A DNA stretch of 64,000 bases from CAZDVQ01 sp964508975 (GTDB lineage: Bacteria > Bacteroidota > Bacteroidia > Chitinophagales > Saprospiraceae), in contig CAZDVQ010000006.1 in assembly GCA_964508975.1 (NCBI GenBank), positions 1-64,000 on the forward strand, in the 5' to 3' direction. Position 1 is the stretch's first letter. Each line of letters begins with the position of its first letter. Shown here piece after piece: positions 1 through 7,911 of this stretch. The notes below the pieces were generated by a model. It searched no databases. It was not told the DNA's origin and saw only the letters and a program-made list of their open reading frames with translations. A program made the position numbers and the translations under genes.

Positions 1-600
1 GAATTATTTTTCTTCGTTCTTTTGTCTTGATACATGAACGAGTGGTTGCGCCAGATGCGCAAGTCGAGCGATACGAAATCGCTCGGCAACGAGAGAACCG
101 AAGCAAACTTGCTGAGGGAAACCAAAAAATCAAGGCTGTGACGCCCGAGCCTGAAAACCAGGCCATAAAACCTAAATCCCAAAAACTCGCGAGTGCCTTT
201 CCTATAACTTCTCGATACGTTTACTGGCTAACAAGCCCCGTGCTGGCCTGCAAACGCTCAAACAGTTTGGGCTTTTATACGGTTTTATGGCCTGATTTTC
301 CGGGCGGCTCGTCCGTCAAGGCCAATCCTTTTTTACCTGCCAGTTTTGTAAAAATTCTTTTCAAGTACCTCTAGCCAAAAATGTGTCCTAATCGTAGCCT
401 TTTCATGGAGGGGAGTCTGTGTCTTGTTTTATATTATTGATAATCAATGAAATATAAGAAAAGTTAAGCTCCCCTCCATGAAAAGGAGGGGTGGATGCAA
501 GCGGAACGCAATGCGTGTAGCGCAGCAGACGGGGTGGTAAAATATCCGTGTGTCAGGATTAGCCAAGCATCAATCAATCATATACGATGGCTGGGATTAC
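1..600. other. Gene-free left end with repeat remnants
   Basis: I see no convincing gene here. An open frame at 27-374 has no family-like composition and lies in decayed intergenic sequence. Around 15-35 and 120-140 are the two arms of a decayed inverted repeat (CTTTTGTCTTGAT against an AATCAAGGC block), a theme I associate with Bacteroidota intergenic DNA. The segment from 398 to 540 is a hairpin-forming element listed separately. Confidence 0.5.
398..540. repeat. Hairpin element, partial copy of the 38459-38652 family
   Basis: CCTTTTCATGGAGGGGAG at 398-415 is the exact reverse complement of 469-486, with about 53 AT-rich bases between them. The right flank (487-540) then matches the right flank of the element at 38459-38652, including GGGGTGGATGCAAGCG and GCAGACGGGGTGGT. 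The outer left arm of the longer copy is missing here. It looks like a non-autonomous mobile or hairpin element and encodes nothing. Confidence 0.75.
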
Positions 601-1317
601 CTAAAACGTATAGCCTGCTTTTAGTTGTATAGCACCTAGATTGGCCGAAAGGTAGCGTTGCATATCATATCCGGCGCTGATGCTAAAAGCCCCGCCTTTA
701 TTGGTTTTAATGATGACGCCAGCAAAGGGGTTTATCAAAATACCGGATAATTGATCTCTAAAATTGAAGTACCCTTCACCGACAAACATGGAAGCCCCAA
801 AGTCAAGTCCTGCAAATGGTGCAATGTCGTTGTCGTTGAAGTAAAAGCGGAAATCGGCGAACAGGGGCAGTAGAAAGTTTCCATTGCCTGAAACGGTTAA
901 GGTCGTGTAGTATCGCAAACCCGTACCAATGCCAATACCCACGTTGCGATTTAAACGGTAATTGTATACAAAATTGAATGCGCCCCGGTCGGCCCTGACT
1001 TTGCCAACACCAAGGCCGTAACCTAGCTCCAAGATGAAATCATGGCCAGTTTCTGGCTCGGCACTAGGCTGTTTGTTTTTAACGCGTTGAGGCTTGCCGA
1101 TGGGTTCCTTGGTTATTTTTTCGACCTCTTCCATTTTGAAGACAAATATGTTTCTGTCGGCGGTTTGTATCTTAACGCTCTGCTCGGGAATGAATTCAAG
1201 CATAACGCCCCTGATGATGCTGCCATTCTTGAGGTAAACAACATCTTCAAACTTATCTTGTGCAAAAAGCTGTATAGATAGTAATAGCAACAAGGCACTC
1301 AGCATAAACTGTTTCAT
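601..1317 (-). CDS. Outer-membrane beta-barrel family protein
   Basis: A secreted protein of 238 residues, probably in the outer membrane. Residues 1-19 (MKQFMLSALLLLLSIQLFAQ) form a clear signal peptide. Residues 20-75 form a small beta domain with a VYLKNGSIIRG motif that often precedes barrels in Bacteroidota. The rest alternates glycine and aromatic residues like a porin-fold barrel and ends in YTF. A longer frame starts at 1350, but that ATG sits next to a promoter-like -7 element (1352-1359 on the minus strand), so the downstream start is preferred. It is divergent from rsmG with overlapping promoters. Ligand or role unknown. Confidence 0.75.
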   Translation of the reverse strand: MKQFMLSALLLLLSIQLFAQDKFEDVVYLKNGSIIRGVMLEFIPEQSVKIQTADRNIFVFKMEEVEKITKEPIGKPQRVKNKQPSAEPETGHDFILELGYGLGVGKVRADRGAFNFVYNYRLNRNVGIGIGTGLRYYTTLTVSGNGNFLLPLFADFRFYFNDNDIAPFAGLDFGASMFVGEGYFNFRDQLSGILINPFAGVIIKTNKGGAFSISAGYDMQRYLSANLGAIQLKAGYTF

Positions 1318-1351
1318 GGTCAAGTATTGTAGGTTATTTGTTTTAAACATA

Positions 1352-1359
1352 CAAAGATA
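1352..1359 (-). promoter_or_regulatory. Bacteroidota -7 element (TATCTTTG)
   Basis: The minus strand reads TATCTTTG, matching TAnnTTTG, 34 bp before the chosen start of the barrel protein at 1317. A TTTG lies about 24 bp further upstream, slightly more than the usual -33 spacing. Confidence 0.6.
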
Positions 1360-1392
1360 TATTTTATGCTGAAATTCCTATTGCAAAATGTA

Positions 1393-1400
1393 TATCTTTG
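1393..1400 (+). promoter_or_regulatory. Bacteroidota -7 element (TATCTTTG) for rsmG
   Basis: TATCTTTG lies 17 bp before the TTG codon proposed as the rsmG start. It falls inside the longest rsmG reading frame (ATG at 1388), so that ATG could not be on the transcript if the element is used. Confidence 0.6.
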
Positions 1401-1417
1401 CGGCAAACCCTTTTGTT

Positions 1418-2047
1418 TTGGATTTGCTTTTACCATATTTTCCTGATTTGACCGACGTGCAAAAAGACAAGTTTGCACAACTTTTACCGCTGTACAAGGA
1501 GTGGAACGACAAAATTAACGTTGTTTCGCGCAAGGATATAGAACAACTTTACCTGCATCACGTATTACATTCATTAGCTATTGCTAAATTTATTAAATTT
1601 GTACCCGGCAGCGAGGTACTTGATTTAGGCACCGGTGGTGGCTTTCCTGGTATACCGCTGGCCATTTTGTTCCCACGGGTACAATTTACCCTCTGCGATT
1701 CTATTGGTAAAAAGATCAGGGTGGTAGAGGCGGTTGCGGAGGCTTTAGGGCTTGAAAACGTTACCCCCGTTAACGCTCGAGCCGAGGAGTTGAAGCAAAA
1801 ATTTGACTTCGTTGTTAGTCGTGCCGTAACCGATACCGAGACTTTAATCAAGTTTTCCCGTAAACTATTGGGTGAAAAGCAATTCAATGCCTATCCCAAT
1901 GGTTTAATTACCCTCAAAGGAGGAGATAAACTACGCGAGGAACTGCAAAACTTACCCAAGTTCGAATACGTGGAAAAAGTTGCCGTCCGCAAATACTTTG
2001 ACAACCCTTACTACGACGACAAGTACGTTGTGTATTTACAAGGATAA
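1418..2047 (+). CDS. rsmG: 16S rRNA (guanine-N7)-methyltransferase RsmG
   Basis: RsmG (GidB) methylates N7 of G527 in 16S rRNA using S-adenosylmethionine. The Rossmann motif VLDLGTGGGFPGIPLA is at residues 68-83. The upstream NVVSRKDIEQLY and HHVLHSL block and the downstream VVSRAV motif are typical of the family. The start chosen is TTG (1418), giving a 210-residue protein that begins LDLLLPYFPDLT, like relatives that begin with a short hydrophobic helix. The in-frame ATG at 1388 overlaps the -7 element. It is a single gene, divergent from the barrel protein. Confidence 0.93.
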   Translation: MDLLLPYFPDLTDVQKDKFAQLLPLYKEWNDKINVVSRKDIEQLYLHHVLHSLAIAKFIKFVPGSEVLDLGTGGGFPGIPLAILFPRVQFTLCDSIGKKIRVVEAVAEALGLENVTPVNARAEELKQKFDFVVSRAVTDTETLIKFSRKLLGEKQFNAYPNGLITLKGGDKLREELQNLPKFEYVEKVAVRKYFDNPYYDDKYVVYLQG

Positions 2048-2055
2048 GGTTTAGT

Positions 2056-2143
2056 TATGAGAGCAGAGGGCAGAGTTTTGCGCTCTGAACTTTACTCTGC
2101 TCTCTGCACTTTGCTCTAGTTTTTGCTCTCTGAACTCTGCTCT
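2056..2143. repeat. Degenerate heptamer repeat (AGAGCAG type), both orientations
   Basis: AGAGCAG/AGGGCAG units are followed by their complements (CTCTGCT, CTCTGCAC, TTGCTCT), so the block can also fold on itself. It fills the whole gap between rsmG and the next gene. The same unit recurs at 15273-15340, 15540-15623 and 59066-59145. Confidence 0.75.
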
Positions 2144-2145
2144 AA

Positions 2146-2757
2146 ATGAATATCATCACCATCATATTGACCCTAATTGGATTTCGGACTGTGCCGACAG
2201 GCGTAGCCATTCCCGAAGCGGTCATTACGTACAAGGTGACGATGGAGTTTGACAGTACCTACATCAATCCAGAAACGGCATTGGTCAAGTATTACAGGTT
2301 GAGCTTTAACGAGGATTATATCAAGGGCGAGCAAGTAGGTGAAGACCCCAATAACTTTACCATCATTAACCGCAAGTTGAACCAAAAGCGGCATTTCAGT
2401 AATTTTTTCGGCAAGAAATACGAGTTGCTCAACAAGCCCGGCGATAGCCTTTGTACCAAGGTAGAATGGACCAACGAAACCGATAAAATAGCTGGGCTAA
2501 GCTGTAGAAAAGCAATGGTTACTCGGGGTTCTCTGCGCAAGGCTACCTGGGTGAGCCATGATTTTAACGTGAGTTACCCTTCTTACGTATCCGGCTTGGC
2601 TTTAGAATACAGTGTACCGCACAAGCATGGGTATAGAACCTATCAACTCCACAGCGTAGATATTCGGCCCGTTGACCCCAAAATATTTGAGGTTGATGGT
2701 TTTGAACCGATAGATTACCAGGATTTCTACCGCAAAACCTGTTTGATCGCGCATTAG
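2146..2757 (+). CDS. GLPGLI-like secreted protein
   Basis: A 203-residue protein with a short hydrophobic N-terminus that could be a signal peptide. The pattern of a VTYKVTMEFDS-like strand near residue 30, a cysteine pair at about residues 103 and 120, and a late SYPSYVSGLALEY segment resembles the GLPGLI family (TIGR01200), which is confined to Bacteroidota and has unknown function. Here the core is VSGLALE instead of GLPGLI, so the assignment is by overall pattern. The ATG follows the heptamer repeat by 3 bp, with no visible ribosome site. Confidence 0.55.
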   Translation: MNIITIILTLIGFRTVPTGVAIPEAVITYKVTMEFDSTYINPETALVKYYRLSFNEDYIKGEQVGEDPNNFTIINRKLNQKRHFSNFFGKKYELLNKPGDSLCTKVEWTNETDKIAGLSCRKAMVTRGSLRKATWVSHDFNVSYPSYVSGLALEYSVPHKHGYRTYQLHSVDIRPVDPKIFEVDGFEPIDYQDFYRKTCLIAH

Positions 2758-2809
2758 ATATTGGTTTTGCCGTTTTTGCAGTTTTTGACTTCAAAATAGG
2801 GTCTAGAAA

Positions 2810-3232
2810 ATGAATACAACACTTAAGATTTTACTTTTCTTGGCCTCAACATGGTTCTGTGTAAAACTAATAACTATTGATTCAAATACAGCTCAAAAAA
2901 CTTTATTGAAATGTTACAAGATAGAATATGAAGGTACTATAGACTCTATTTTTTCAAGTAAGGGGTCTTTGAATTATAAAGTAAAGGCTAGCGGTAAGTA
3001 TCCTACTATTGTCGTTGAACGTAATTATGAGGCATTCCAAGAATCTCAAAAAGGAGATTTAATTATCAAGATTAAAAACTCTAATAAATCAATGTTGGTG
3101 CGTGCAGATTCTATTTATAAATATAGGACCATGCAATTCAATGAAATAGAAAGAGACCGGCTTTTTAAAGTGGTAGACAGTGGAATTAATGAATGGGAAG
3201 ATGGAGAAACAAACAAGTGGCTTAGAAAGTAG
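2810..3232 (+). CDS. Uncharacterised anchored protein, tandem paralogue A
   Basis: A 140-residue protein with one hydrophobic N-terminal segment (residues 6-22), probably a signal anchor or uncleaved signal. The rest is a small polar domain. It is paralogous to the next gene: both share SSKGS, a TI-V strand, A(F)xE, GD-IIK, NSNKSMLxRxDSxYK and a C-terminal W...KW. The bases just before the two start codons (AATAGG, then AGAAAA) are also alike, so leader and gene were duplicated together. AT-rich relative to its neighbours. Family not recognised. Confidence 0.6.
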   Translation: MNTTLKILLFLASTWFCVKLITIDSNTAQKTLLKCYKIEYEGTIDSIFSSKGSLNYKVKASGKYPTIVVERNYEAFQESQKGDLIIKIKNSNKSMLVRADSIYKYRTMQFNEIERDRLFKVVDSGINEWEDGETNKWLRK

Positions 3233-3289
3233 TTTCCTATATCTCCGAATGCACCGTATAGATTAAACATCACCAATAGGATCAGAAAA

Positions 3290-3703
3290 ATGAATATCAA
3301 AATGAAGTTACTTTTATTGCCTATTATGATTTTGATAATCATAAAGGTTTTCTTTAATGACTTAGAAATGTCAGATAGTGTAATAGTACAAATTTATAAG
3401 AACCAGTATAGCGGTAAGATTAGCATGCCATTATCCAGTAAAGGAAGTCATTGCTTTAAAATCAATTGTACCAAGAATGATACTACAATTCTTGTCCAAA
3501 ATTTTCGTGCATTCGATGAGGCAGAACCAGGGGATTCAATAATAAAATATAATAATTCCAATAAATCTATGCTGATCAGAGGCGATTCTGTTTATAAATT
3601 TAAAACAATGGATTTTATTGACACATTTAAGTTGAGAAGAACACTTGGCAATAATATCAAGGATTGGGGAGCTGACGAGCTAGACAAATGGACTAAATTG
3701 TGA
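3290..3703 (+). CDS. Uncharacterised anchored protein, tandem paralogue B
   Basis: A 137-residue second copy of the preceding gene, with one N-terminal membrane segment (residues 5-21) and the same conserved core around NSNKSMLIRGDSVYKF. The two copies have diverged a good deal outside that core, so the duplication is not recent. 57 bp separate them. The function is unknown. Tandem small secreted paralogues of this kind could be immunity or structural proteins, but nothing in the sequence decides it. Confidence 0.6.
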   Translation: MNIKMKLLLLPIMILIIIKVFFNDLEMSDSVIVQIYKNQYSGKISMPLSSKGSHCFKINCTKNDTTILVQNFRAFDEAEPGDSIIKYNNSNKSMLIRGDSVYKFKTMDFIDTFKLRRTLGNNIKDWGADELDKWTKL

Positions 3704-3776
3704 ATATTTTGCTACAAACTACAAAAAGAAGCTAATTTAAACCTCAACATTGGTGTAGCATAATATAGCTTCCATT

Positions 3777-3882
3777 GGGGCGTTGCGCCGCCGGTGGCGT
3801 CGCCGCTGTCCTTCGGGGTTCGCTACTCGCTCCGTGCTACGCACCAGCCGCTGAACGCGGCTGCCCTCCGGCCAGCTAACGC
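3777..3882. repeat. GC-rich hairpin element, subfamily II
   Basis: It begins GGGGCGTTGCGCCGCC and ends in CCAGCTAACGC, with the internal hairpin CAGCCGCTGAACGCGGCTG. Copies of this subfamily also occur at 33034-33164 (reverse), 38209-38308, 43556-43653 and 60247-60350. It lies in the 416-bp gap 3704-4119, where I see no gene. Translated, these elements give arginine- and proline-rich false frames. Confidence 0.85.
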
Positions 3883-4119
3883 TTGAACGTCGGCAAAGCC
3901 GCCGTTTATAGATAAGAGAGAGAAGCGAGGAGAGAGGAGCGGTGGAAAACATTGCCCTGCTCCGTTAGGAGCGACACCTGCTCGGCTGCTGCTGTTCATT
4001 CACACGATTCTTGGAACAAATACAATGGAACGTGGTTCTAGATAATGTTGCTGAAAATTAGGGACTAAATCCACCGATAGAATGATAAAGCTTCACGAAA
4101 TTAAATCTGAATAAAAAAC

Positions 4120-4383
4120 ATGGACGGTTTCATTTTTTTATTTCTAGCTTATATGCTCCTAATGCACGCTTTGCTTTATGCTTTATTTCAGAAAGGTAAG
4201 TATATTGTATTTCTATCATTCATTGTAACAATAATTATATCTATTGTGTATTCAATATTTTACCCAGATTCCGGGTATCTAGGGTTTACATATGTTTATG
4301 GATTGTTGACGATGATACCGCTAACTGTGATTATTCTATTGAGAGCTTTATACCTTATTGTCGTTCATTTTAAAGAACAATAA
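4120..4383 (+). CDS. Small three-helix membrane protein
   Basis: An 87-residue protein made almost entirely of three hydrophobic segments (about residues 4-22, 29-47 and 58-80), so an inner-membrane protein. AT-rich, like the paralogue pair upstream. No family recognised and no partner gene nearby; the flanking gaps are full of repeats. Confidence 0.55.
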   Translation: MDGFIFLFLAYMLLMHALLYALFQKGKYIVFLSFIVTIIISIVYSIFYPDSGYLGFTYVYGLLTMIPLTVIILLRALYLIVVHFKEQ

Positions 4384-4505
4384 TAACAAGCGTTGAAATG
4401 TGATTTTATTTCACCGCATGGGTAAATTTATTTTTTGGAATAGTTTTACTGCCAGGTTGTGCGGCTTGCTGTATGCTTGGTATTTCGCCGCCCTTGCAGG
4501 TGGCG

Positions 4506-4527
4506 GAGACAGGGCATGCCCTGTCTC
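4506..4527. repeat. Palindrome GAGACAGGGCATGCCCTGTCTC
   Basis: A perfect palindrome centred on GCATGC, followed by TACA. A related imperfect copy is at 4601-4627 (GAGACGAGGCATGCCTCGT) and a partial one lies around 28512-28526. This is a dispersed intergenic repeat. Confidence 0.7.
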
Positions 4528-4681
4528 TACAAAGGGGTACGCATATTTTAACGGGCTTTGCCCTGTTGCTTGTTGGGCTGTACCTAATCATTTTACTTTG
4601 GGAGACGAGGCATGCCTCGTTTGTACAATGGGGCCGGTTGGTTTGGCATCGCGAGCCTCCATGGGCACGTCAGAACACTAC

Positions 4682-4789
4682 TCGGCCTAGCGATGTGAAG
4701 CGGTGGCGCGTAGCGCCAGACCCGCAGGGGCCGAGCGTCAGCGAGCCGCGAAACGTAGCGGCGGCGCAACGCGCCGCAGGCCCCAAAAA
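4682..4789. repeat. GC-rich hairpin element, subfamily I
   Basis: It begins CTCGGCCTAGCGATGTG and ends GCAGGCCCCAAAAAG. Two hairpins are visible, GGCGCGTAGCGCC and GGCGGCGCAACGCGCC. Followed at once by degenerate 7-8 bp repeats. Nearly identical in its first 60 bases to the copy at 56165. Confidence 0.85.
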
Positions 4790-4870
4790 GAAGAAATGAA
4801 TAAAAGATTAAATGAATAAATGATTGGGTTTTAGAATTTTTGCGTTTTTAGAATTTTTGCGTTTTTGTTT

Positions 4871-4896
4871 GTAGGGGCGCACCTAGGTGTGCGCCC
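4871..4896. repeat. GGGGCGCACC palindromic repeat
   Basis: GTAGGGGCGCACCTAGGTGTGCGCCC is palindromic around CCTAGG. A second copy with a variant centre is at 61348-61372. A related hairpin (GGGCGACC...GGTCGCCC) is at 56119-56141. Confidence 0.65.
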
Positions 4897-5022
4897 GCCC
4901 GGGATAACCCAACCGCACCACGTACAGACGCCATATGTTGCATCTCCCGACTGAGCACGCAGAAAAAAAATTACAGACTTGTTCCTACTGAACCCCCTGT
5001 GCCAGATGTGTGTGATATTTTG

Positions 5023-5030
5023 TATTTTTG
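5023..5030 (+). promoter_or_regulatory. Bacteroidota -7 element (TATTTTTG) for the ftsE operon
   Basis: TATTTTTG lies 16 bp before the ATG at 5047 and is the likely promoter of the seven-gene run to 15147. It also argues against the upstream in-frame start at 4999. Confidence 0.6.
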
Positions 5031-5046
5031 TGCCAAACTAATATGC

Positions 5047-5751
5047 ATGTCGCAGATTTTGGACAGAAATTCCGTGGTTGAGTTGAACAAGGCCAGTATT
5101 AGCCAGTTCAACGACCAGCCTGTGTTGACCGATGTAAATTTCTCGATCGGCGCGGGTGAGCTCGTTTTCCTGGTTGGGAAAACGGGCAGCGGCAAGAGCT
5201 CTTTGCTCAAAACCCTGTACGGCGCCCTGCCCCTGAGCGATGGCTTTGGTAAGGTGGCAGGCTTTGAACTTAAAGGCATGAGCAAGGCTAATGTGCCTGA
5301 CCTGCGCCGTAAACTGGGTATCGTTTTTCAAGATTTTCAATTGCTGACCGATAGAACTATCTCCGATAACCTGGAGTTTGTGCTGCGTGCTACCGGCTGG
5401 ACCGATAAAGCCAAGATTAAACAACGCATCAGCGATGCCCTGGAATGGGTTGACCTGCCCGGCAAGGAACAAAAAATGCCGCACGAAATATCGGGTGGCG
5501 AACAGCAACGTGTGGTGATTGCCCGCGCCTTGCTCAACGACCCTGAAATTGTACTGGCTGATGAACCCACCGGCAACCTTGACCCAGAAACATCGGAAGC
5601 GACGCTCAGCCTATTGACCAAGCTATGCACACAAAGGCATGCCGCGGTGCTGATTGCCACGCACGATTTTTTGCTGATGGGTAAATTCCCGGCGCGCATT
5701 ATCCGCTGCGAAGCGGGCAAAGTTTACGACGATAAAATTTTTGAATATTAA
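5047..5751 (+). CDS. ftsE: Cell-division ABC transporter ATPase FtsE
   Basis: A 234-residue ABC ATPase of the FtsE/LolD size class. FtsE with membrane partner FtsX controls peptidoglycan hydrolases at the septum. Walker A is GKTGSGKS (residues 44-51), with a Q-loop FQDFQLL, signature SGGEQQR and Walker B VLADEPTGNLD, followed by a switch histidine in ATHDF. ftsX is not adjacent, which is common in this phylum. LolD is the alternative, but the FQDFQLLTDRT segment favours FtsE. First gene of an apparent operon; 12 bp to the next gene. The ATG at 5047 was chosen over 4999 because of the -7 element. Confidence 0.85.
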   Translation: MSQILDRNSVVELNKASISQFNDQPVLTDVNFSIGAGELVFLVGKTGSGKSSLLKTLYGALPLSDGFGKVAGFELKGMSKANVPDLRRKLGIVFQDFQLLTDRTISDNLEFVLRATGWTDKAKIKQRISDALEWVDLPGKEQKMPHEISGGEQQRVVIARALLNDPEIVLADEPTGNLDPETSEATLSLLTKLCTQRHAAVLIATHDFLLMGKFPARIIRCEAGKVYDDKIFEY

Positions 5752-5763
5752 CCTAGCCATAAG

Positions 5764-7902
5764 ATGATGACATCCATAACGCCCCGCCTACTTGTTTTGA
5801 TGAGCGCCAGCTTGCTGTTTTTTGCTTGTAAACCCAATAAACCCCAACTTAGGTCTCAAGCTAACCCGATTCCGGTAGAAAGCCTTGGCCTGAGTTACCC
5901 CATCATGGTTGCCGATACCGGGACTAGTGTATTCGTGTTGGATTATTTGCCCACCGGTGTGAAACTTGACTCGATGCGGGCCAGCGATGGTTTTAAAGTA
6001 TCTATCAGTGGCGATTCAAGCAGCTTGAACATCACGGGCGGAACTGATAAAGGCATTGGCGTGTTGAGCTTGTATACCCAAGGTTATCCTTACGAGATAT
6101 TGCTGCGTAGTACGCGCTTACAAGCCCTTCAAAGCGATTCAGGTAGTTTGAGGTTGGTGAGTAAAAACTTCAAAGACGGTACGTTAAATATTGAAGCTGT
6201 TGGATCGGCAAGCCAAGTTTTGGCTTTCTGGAACAACGAGCAGGTGGCGTTGGAAGAAACTGCTAAAGGCCAATATAGCCTGAGCGTGCCCGCCGATGCG
6301 AAAGGTATGAAACGCTCGTGGTTGAGGGTATATGCCAGCGACGGCAAAGCGATGTCGAACGATGTGCTTGTACCGCTAGAAAACGGCGAAGCCGTTGTTG
6401 ACCCCAAGTTGTTGACCCGCCAAGATTTTGAGGCGCAAATCATGTATTTTCCTTTAATAGACCGTTTCAACAACGGCAACAAGGCAAATGACAAACCGAT
6501 TAACCACCCTAAGATTGGTCCGAAACAGAACTACCAAGGCGGCGATATTGCCGGCATCACGGCCAAGATAAAAGACGGCTTTTTTGATTCATTGTCGATT
6601 AACTGCATTTGGTTATCGCCGATTACTCAAAACCCAGAAGGGCCATACCAGGAATTTGTAGAGCCACAACGTTGGTACAGTGGTTACCACGGTTATTGGC
6701 CGATCAGCTCATCGAAAATTGACCATCGTTTTGGTACAGACGAGGAGATGCACGAGTTGGTGAAAGTAGCCCACGAGCACGGTATCAACGTGATTTTGGA
6801 CTATGTGTGTAACCACGTGCACCAGGAGCACCCGATGTTCCAGAAACACCCAGAGTGGGCGACCACGCTCGACCTGCCCGATGGCCGCAAGAATATCAGG
6901 ATTTGGGACGAGTTCCGCTTGACCACTTGGTTTGATACCTTTATGCCTACCTTGGATTTAGAAAACCCAGAGGCTGCTGATGTTCAATCGGATTCAGCTT
7001 TGTTCTGGGTAGAAAAGTTCAACTTGGATGGTTACAGGCACGATGCCACGAAGCATATCCCGCAATCGTTCTGGCGTACCTTGACCAACAAACTGCGCGA
7101 TAAAATCATGTTACCCCGCAAGCAACGTTTGTACATGATTGGCGAGACCTATGGCTCGAATGAGTTGATTGCTAGTTACTTGAGCAATGGTATGATGGAT
7201 TGCCAGTTTGACTTCAACCTGTTTTTTACCACCCGTGATGCCTTGTTGAAACCAGAAGGTTCTTTAGTAGACGTGGCCAAGGGCATGCGCGAAACCTTCC
7301 ACTGGTTTGGGGCACATAATACCATGGGCTACGTGAGTGGCAACCACGACCAACCGCGTTTTATGGGATATGCGGGTGGTGATTTACAATTTGGCGAGAA
7401 CGACCGCGAAGCGGGCTGGAAGCGCGAAATTGTAATCAAAGACAACAATGGCTACAAGAAAATGCAAACCATGATGGCTTTCATCATGAGTATACCTGGT
7501 GTTCCGGTGATTTACTACGGCGACGAAATCGGCATGGTTGGTGCCAACGACCCTGACAACCGCCGCATGATGCGTTTTGAAGGCTGGAATGCACTGGAGC
7601 AAGAAACAGCAAACATTACCCGCAAATTAACGGCACTGCGCAAAAGCTCTATGGCCATGATGTACGGCGATACGGAAATATTGGCTGTGGATAAAGAATA
7701 CTTGGTGTTTGCACGGAGTTACCTAGGCCAAAACGCGATTATCTTCATCAATCGTTCAGGCAATGCGGTGGAGTTGACTGCCAAGCTTAAGCCATATTTG
7801 CAAGGTAAATATCAAGCTAGATTTGGTTCTGCCGCCAGTGTAACTGGTGCCGAAGCGCGTGCCACCGTACCTGCCTTTGGATTTGAGATTTTAACCAATT
7901 AA
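5764..7902 (+). CDS. GH13 alpha-amylase-family lipoprotein
   Basis: A 712-residue secreted glycoside hydrolase acting on alpha-glucans. The signal peptide ends in a lipobox (LLFFAC, about residues 17-22), so it is lipid-anchored. Residues about 25-215 are beta-rich, probably one or two Ig-like accessory domains. The catalytic barrel starts near 222 (MYFPLIDRF). The GH13 conserved regions are present: DYVCNH, GYRHDATKH with nucleophile Asp427, IGETYG with acid/base Glu461, and GNHDQPRF with Asp529. The set resembles neopullulanase/cyclomaltodextrinase-like enzymes. The catalytic set is complete, so it should be active. It lies between ftsE and a glycosyltransferase, outside any Sus-type locus. 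Confidence 0.9.
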   Translation: MMTSITPRLLVLMSASLLFFACKPNKPQLRSQANPIPVESLGLSYPIMVADTGTSVFVLDYLPTGVKLDSMRASDGFKVSISGDSSSLNITGGTDKGIGVLSLYTQGYPYEILLRSTRLQALQSDSGSLRLVSKNFKDGTLNIEAVGSASQVLAFWNNEQVALEETAKGQYSLSVPADAKGMKRSWLRVYASDGKAMSNDVLVPLENGEAVVDPKLLTRQDFEAQIMYFPLIDRFNNGNKANDKPINHPKIGPKQNYQGGDIAGITAKIKDGFFDSLSINCIWLSPITQNPEGPYQEFVEPQRWYSGYHGYWPISSSKIDHRFGTDEEMHELVKVAHEHGINVILDYVCNHVHQEHPMFQKHPEWATTLDLPDGRKNIRIWDEFRLTTWFDTFMPTLDLENPEAADVQSDSALFWVEKFNLDGYRHDATKHIPQSFWRTLTNKLRDKIMLPRKQRLYMIGETYGSNELIASYLSNGMMDCQFDFNLFFTTRDALLKPEGSLVDVAKGMRETFHWFGAHNTMGYVSGNHDQPRFMGYAGGDLQFGENDREAGWKREIVIKDNNGYKKMQTMMAFIMSIPGVPVIYYGDEIGMVGANDPDNRRMMRFEGWNALEQETANITRKLTALRKSSMAMMYGDTEILAVDKEYLVFARSYLGQNAIIFINRSGNAVELTAKLKPYLQGKYQARFGSAASVTGAEARATVPAFGFEILTN

Positions 7903-7911
7903 GCTATCGTT

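Larger units (their letters stand above)
4384..5046. other. Repeat-filled gap
   Basis: I find no supportable gene. Two overlapping open frames (4400-4690 and 4473-4799) run through repeats. A short hydrophobic stretch near 4545-4600 might be a remnant. The contents are palindromes at 4506-4527 and 4601-4627, a GC-rich element at 4682-4789, degenerate 7-8 bp repeats at 4794-4832, a 17-bp direct repeat (TTTAGAATTTTTGCG core) at about 4829-4868, and a GGGGCGCACC palindrome at 4871-4896. Confidence 0.5.

Noticed and set aside
27..374. 115-residue open frame at the left end
   Set aside because: No family pattern, no promoter, and part of it lies in decayed inverted-repeat sequence.
3737..3952. 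Open frame on the minus strand (Arg/Ser-rich)
   Set aside because: Runs through a GC-rich repeat element; the same peptide types appear wherever the element occurs.
4400..4799. Two overlapping frames, one with a short hydrophobic stretch
   Set aside because: Both cross palindromes and a GC-rich element; no start or promoter support. At most a remnant.
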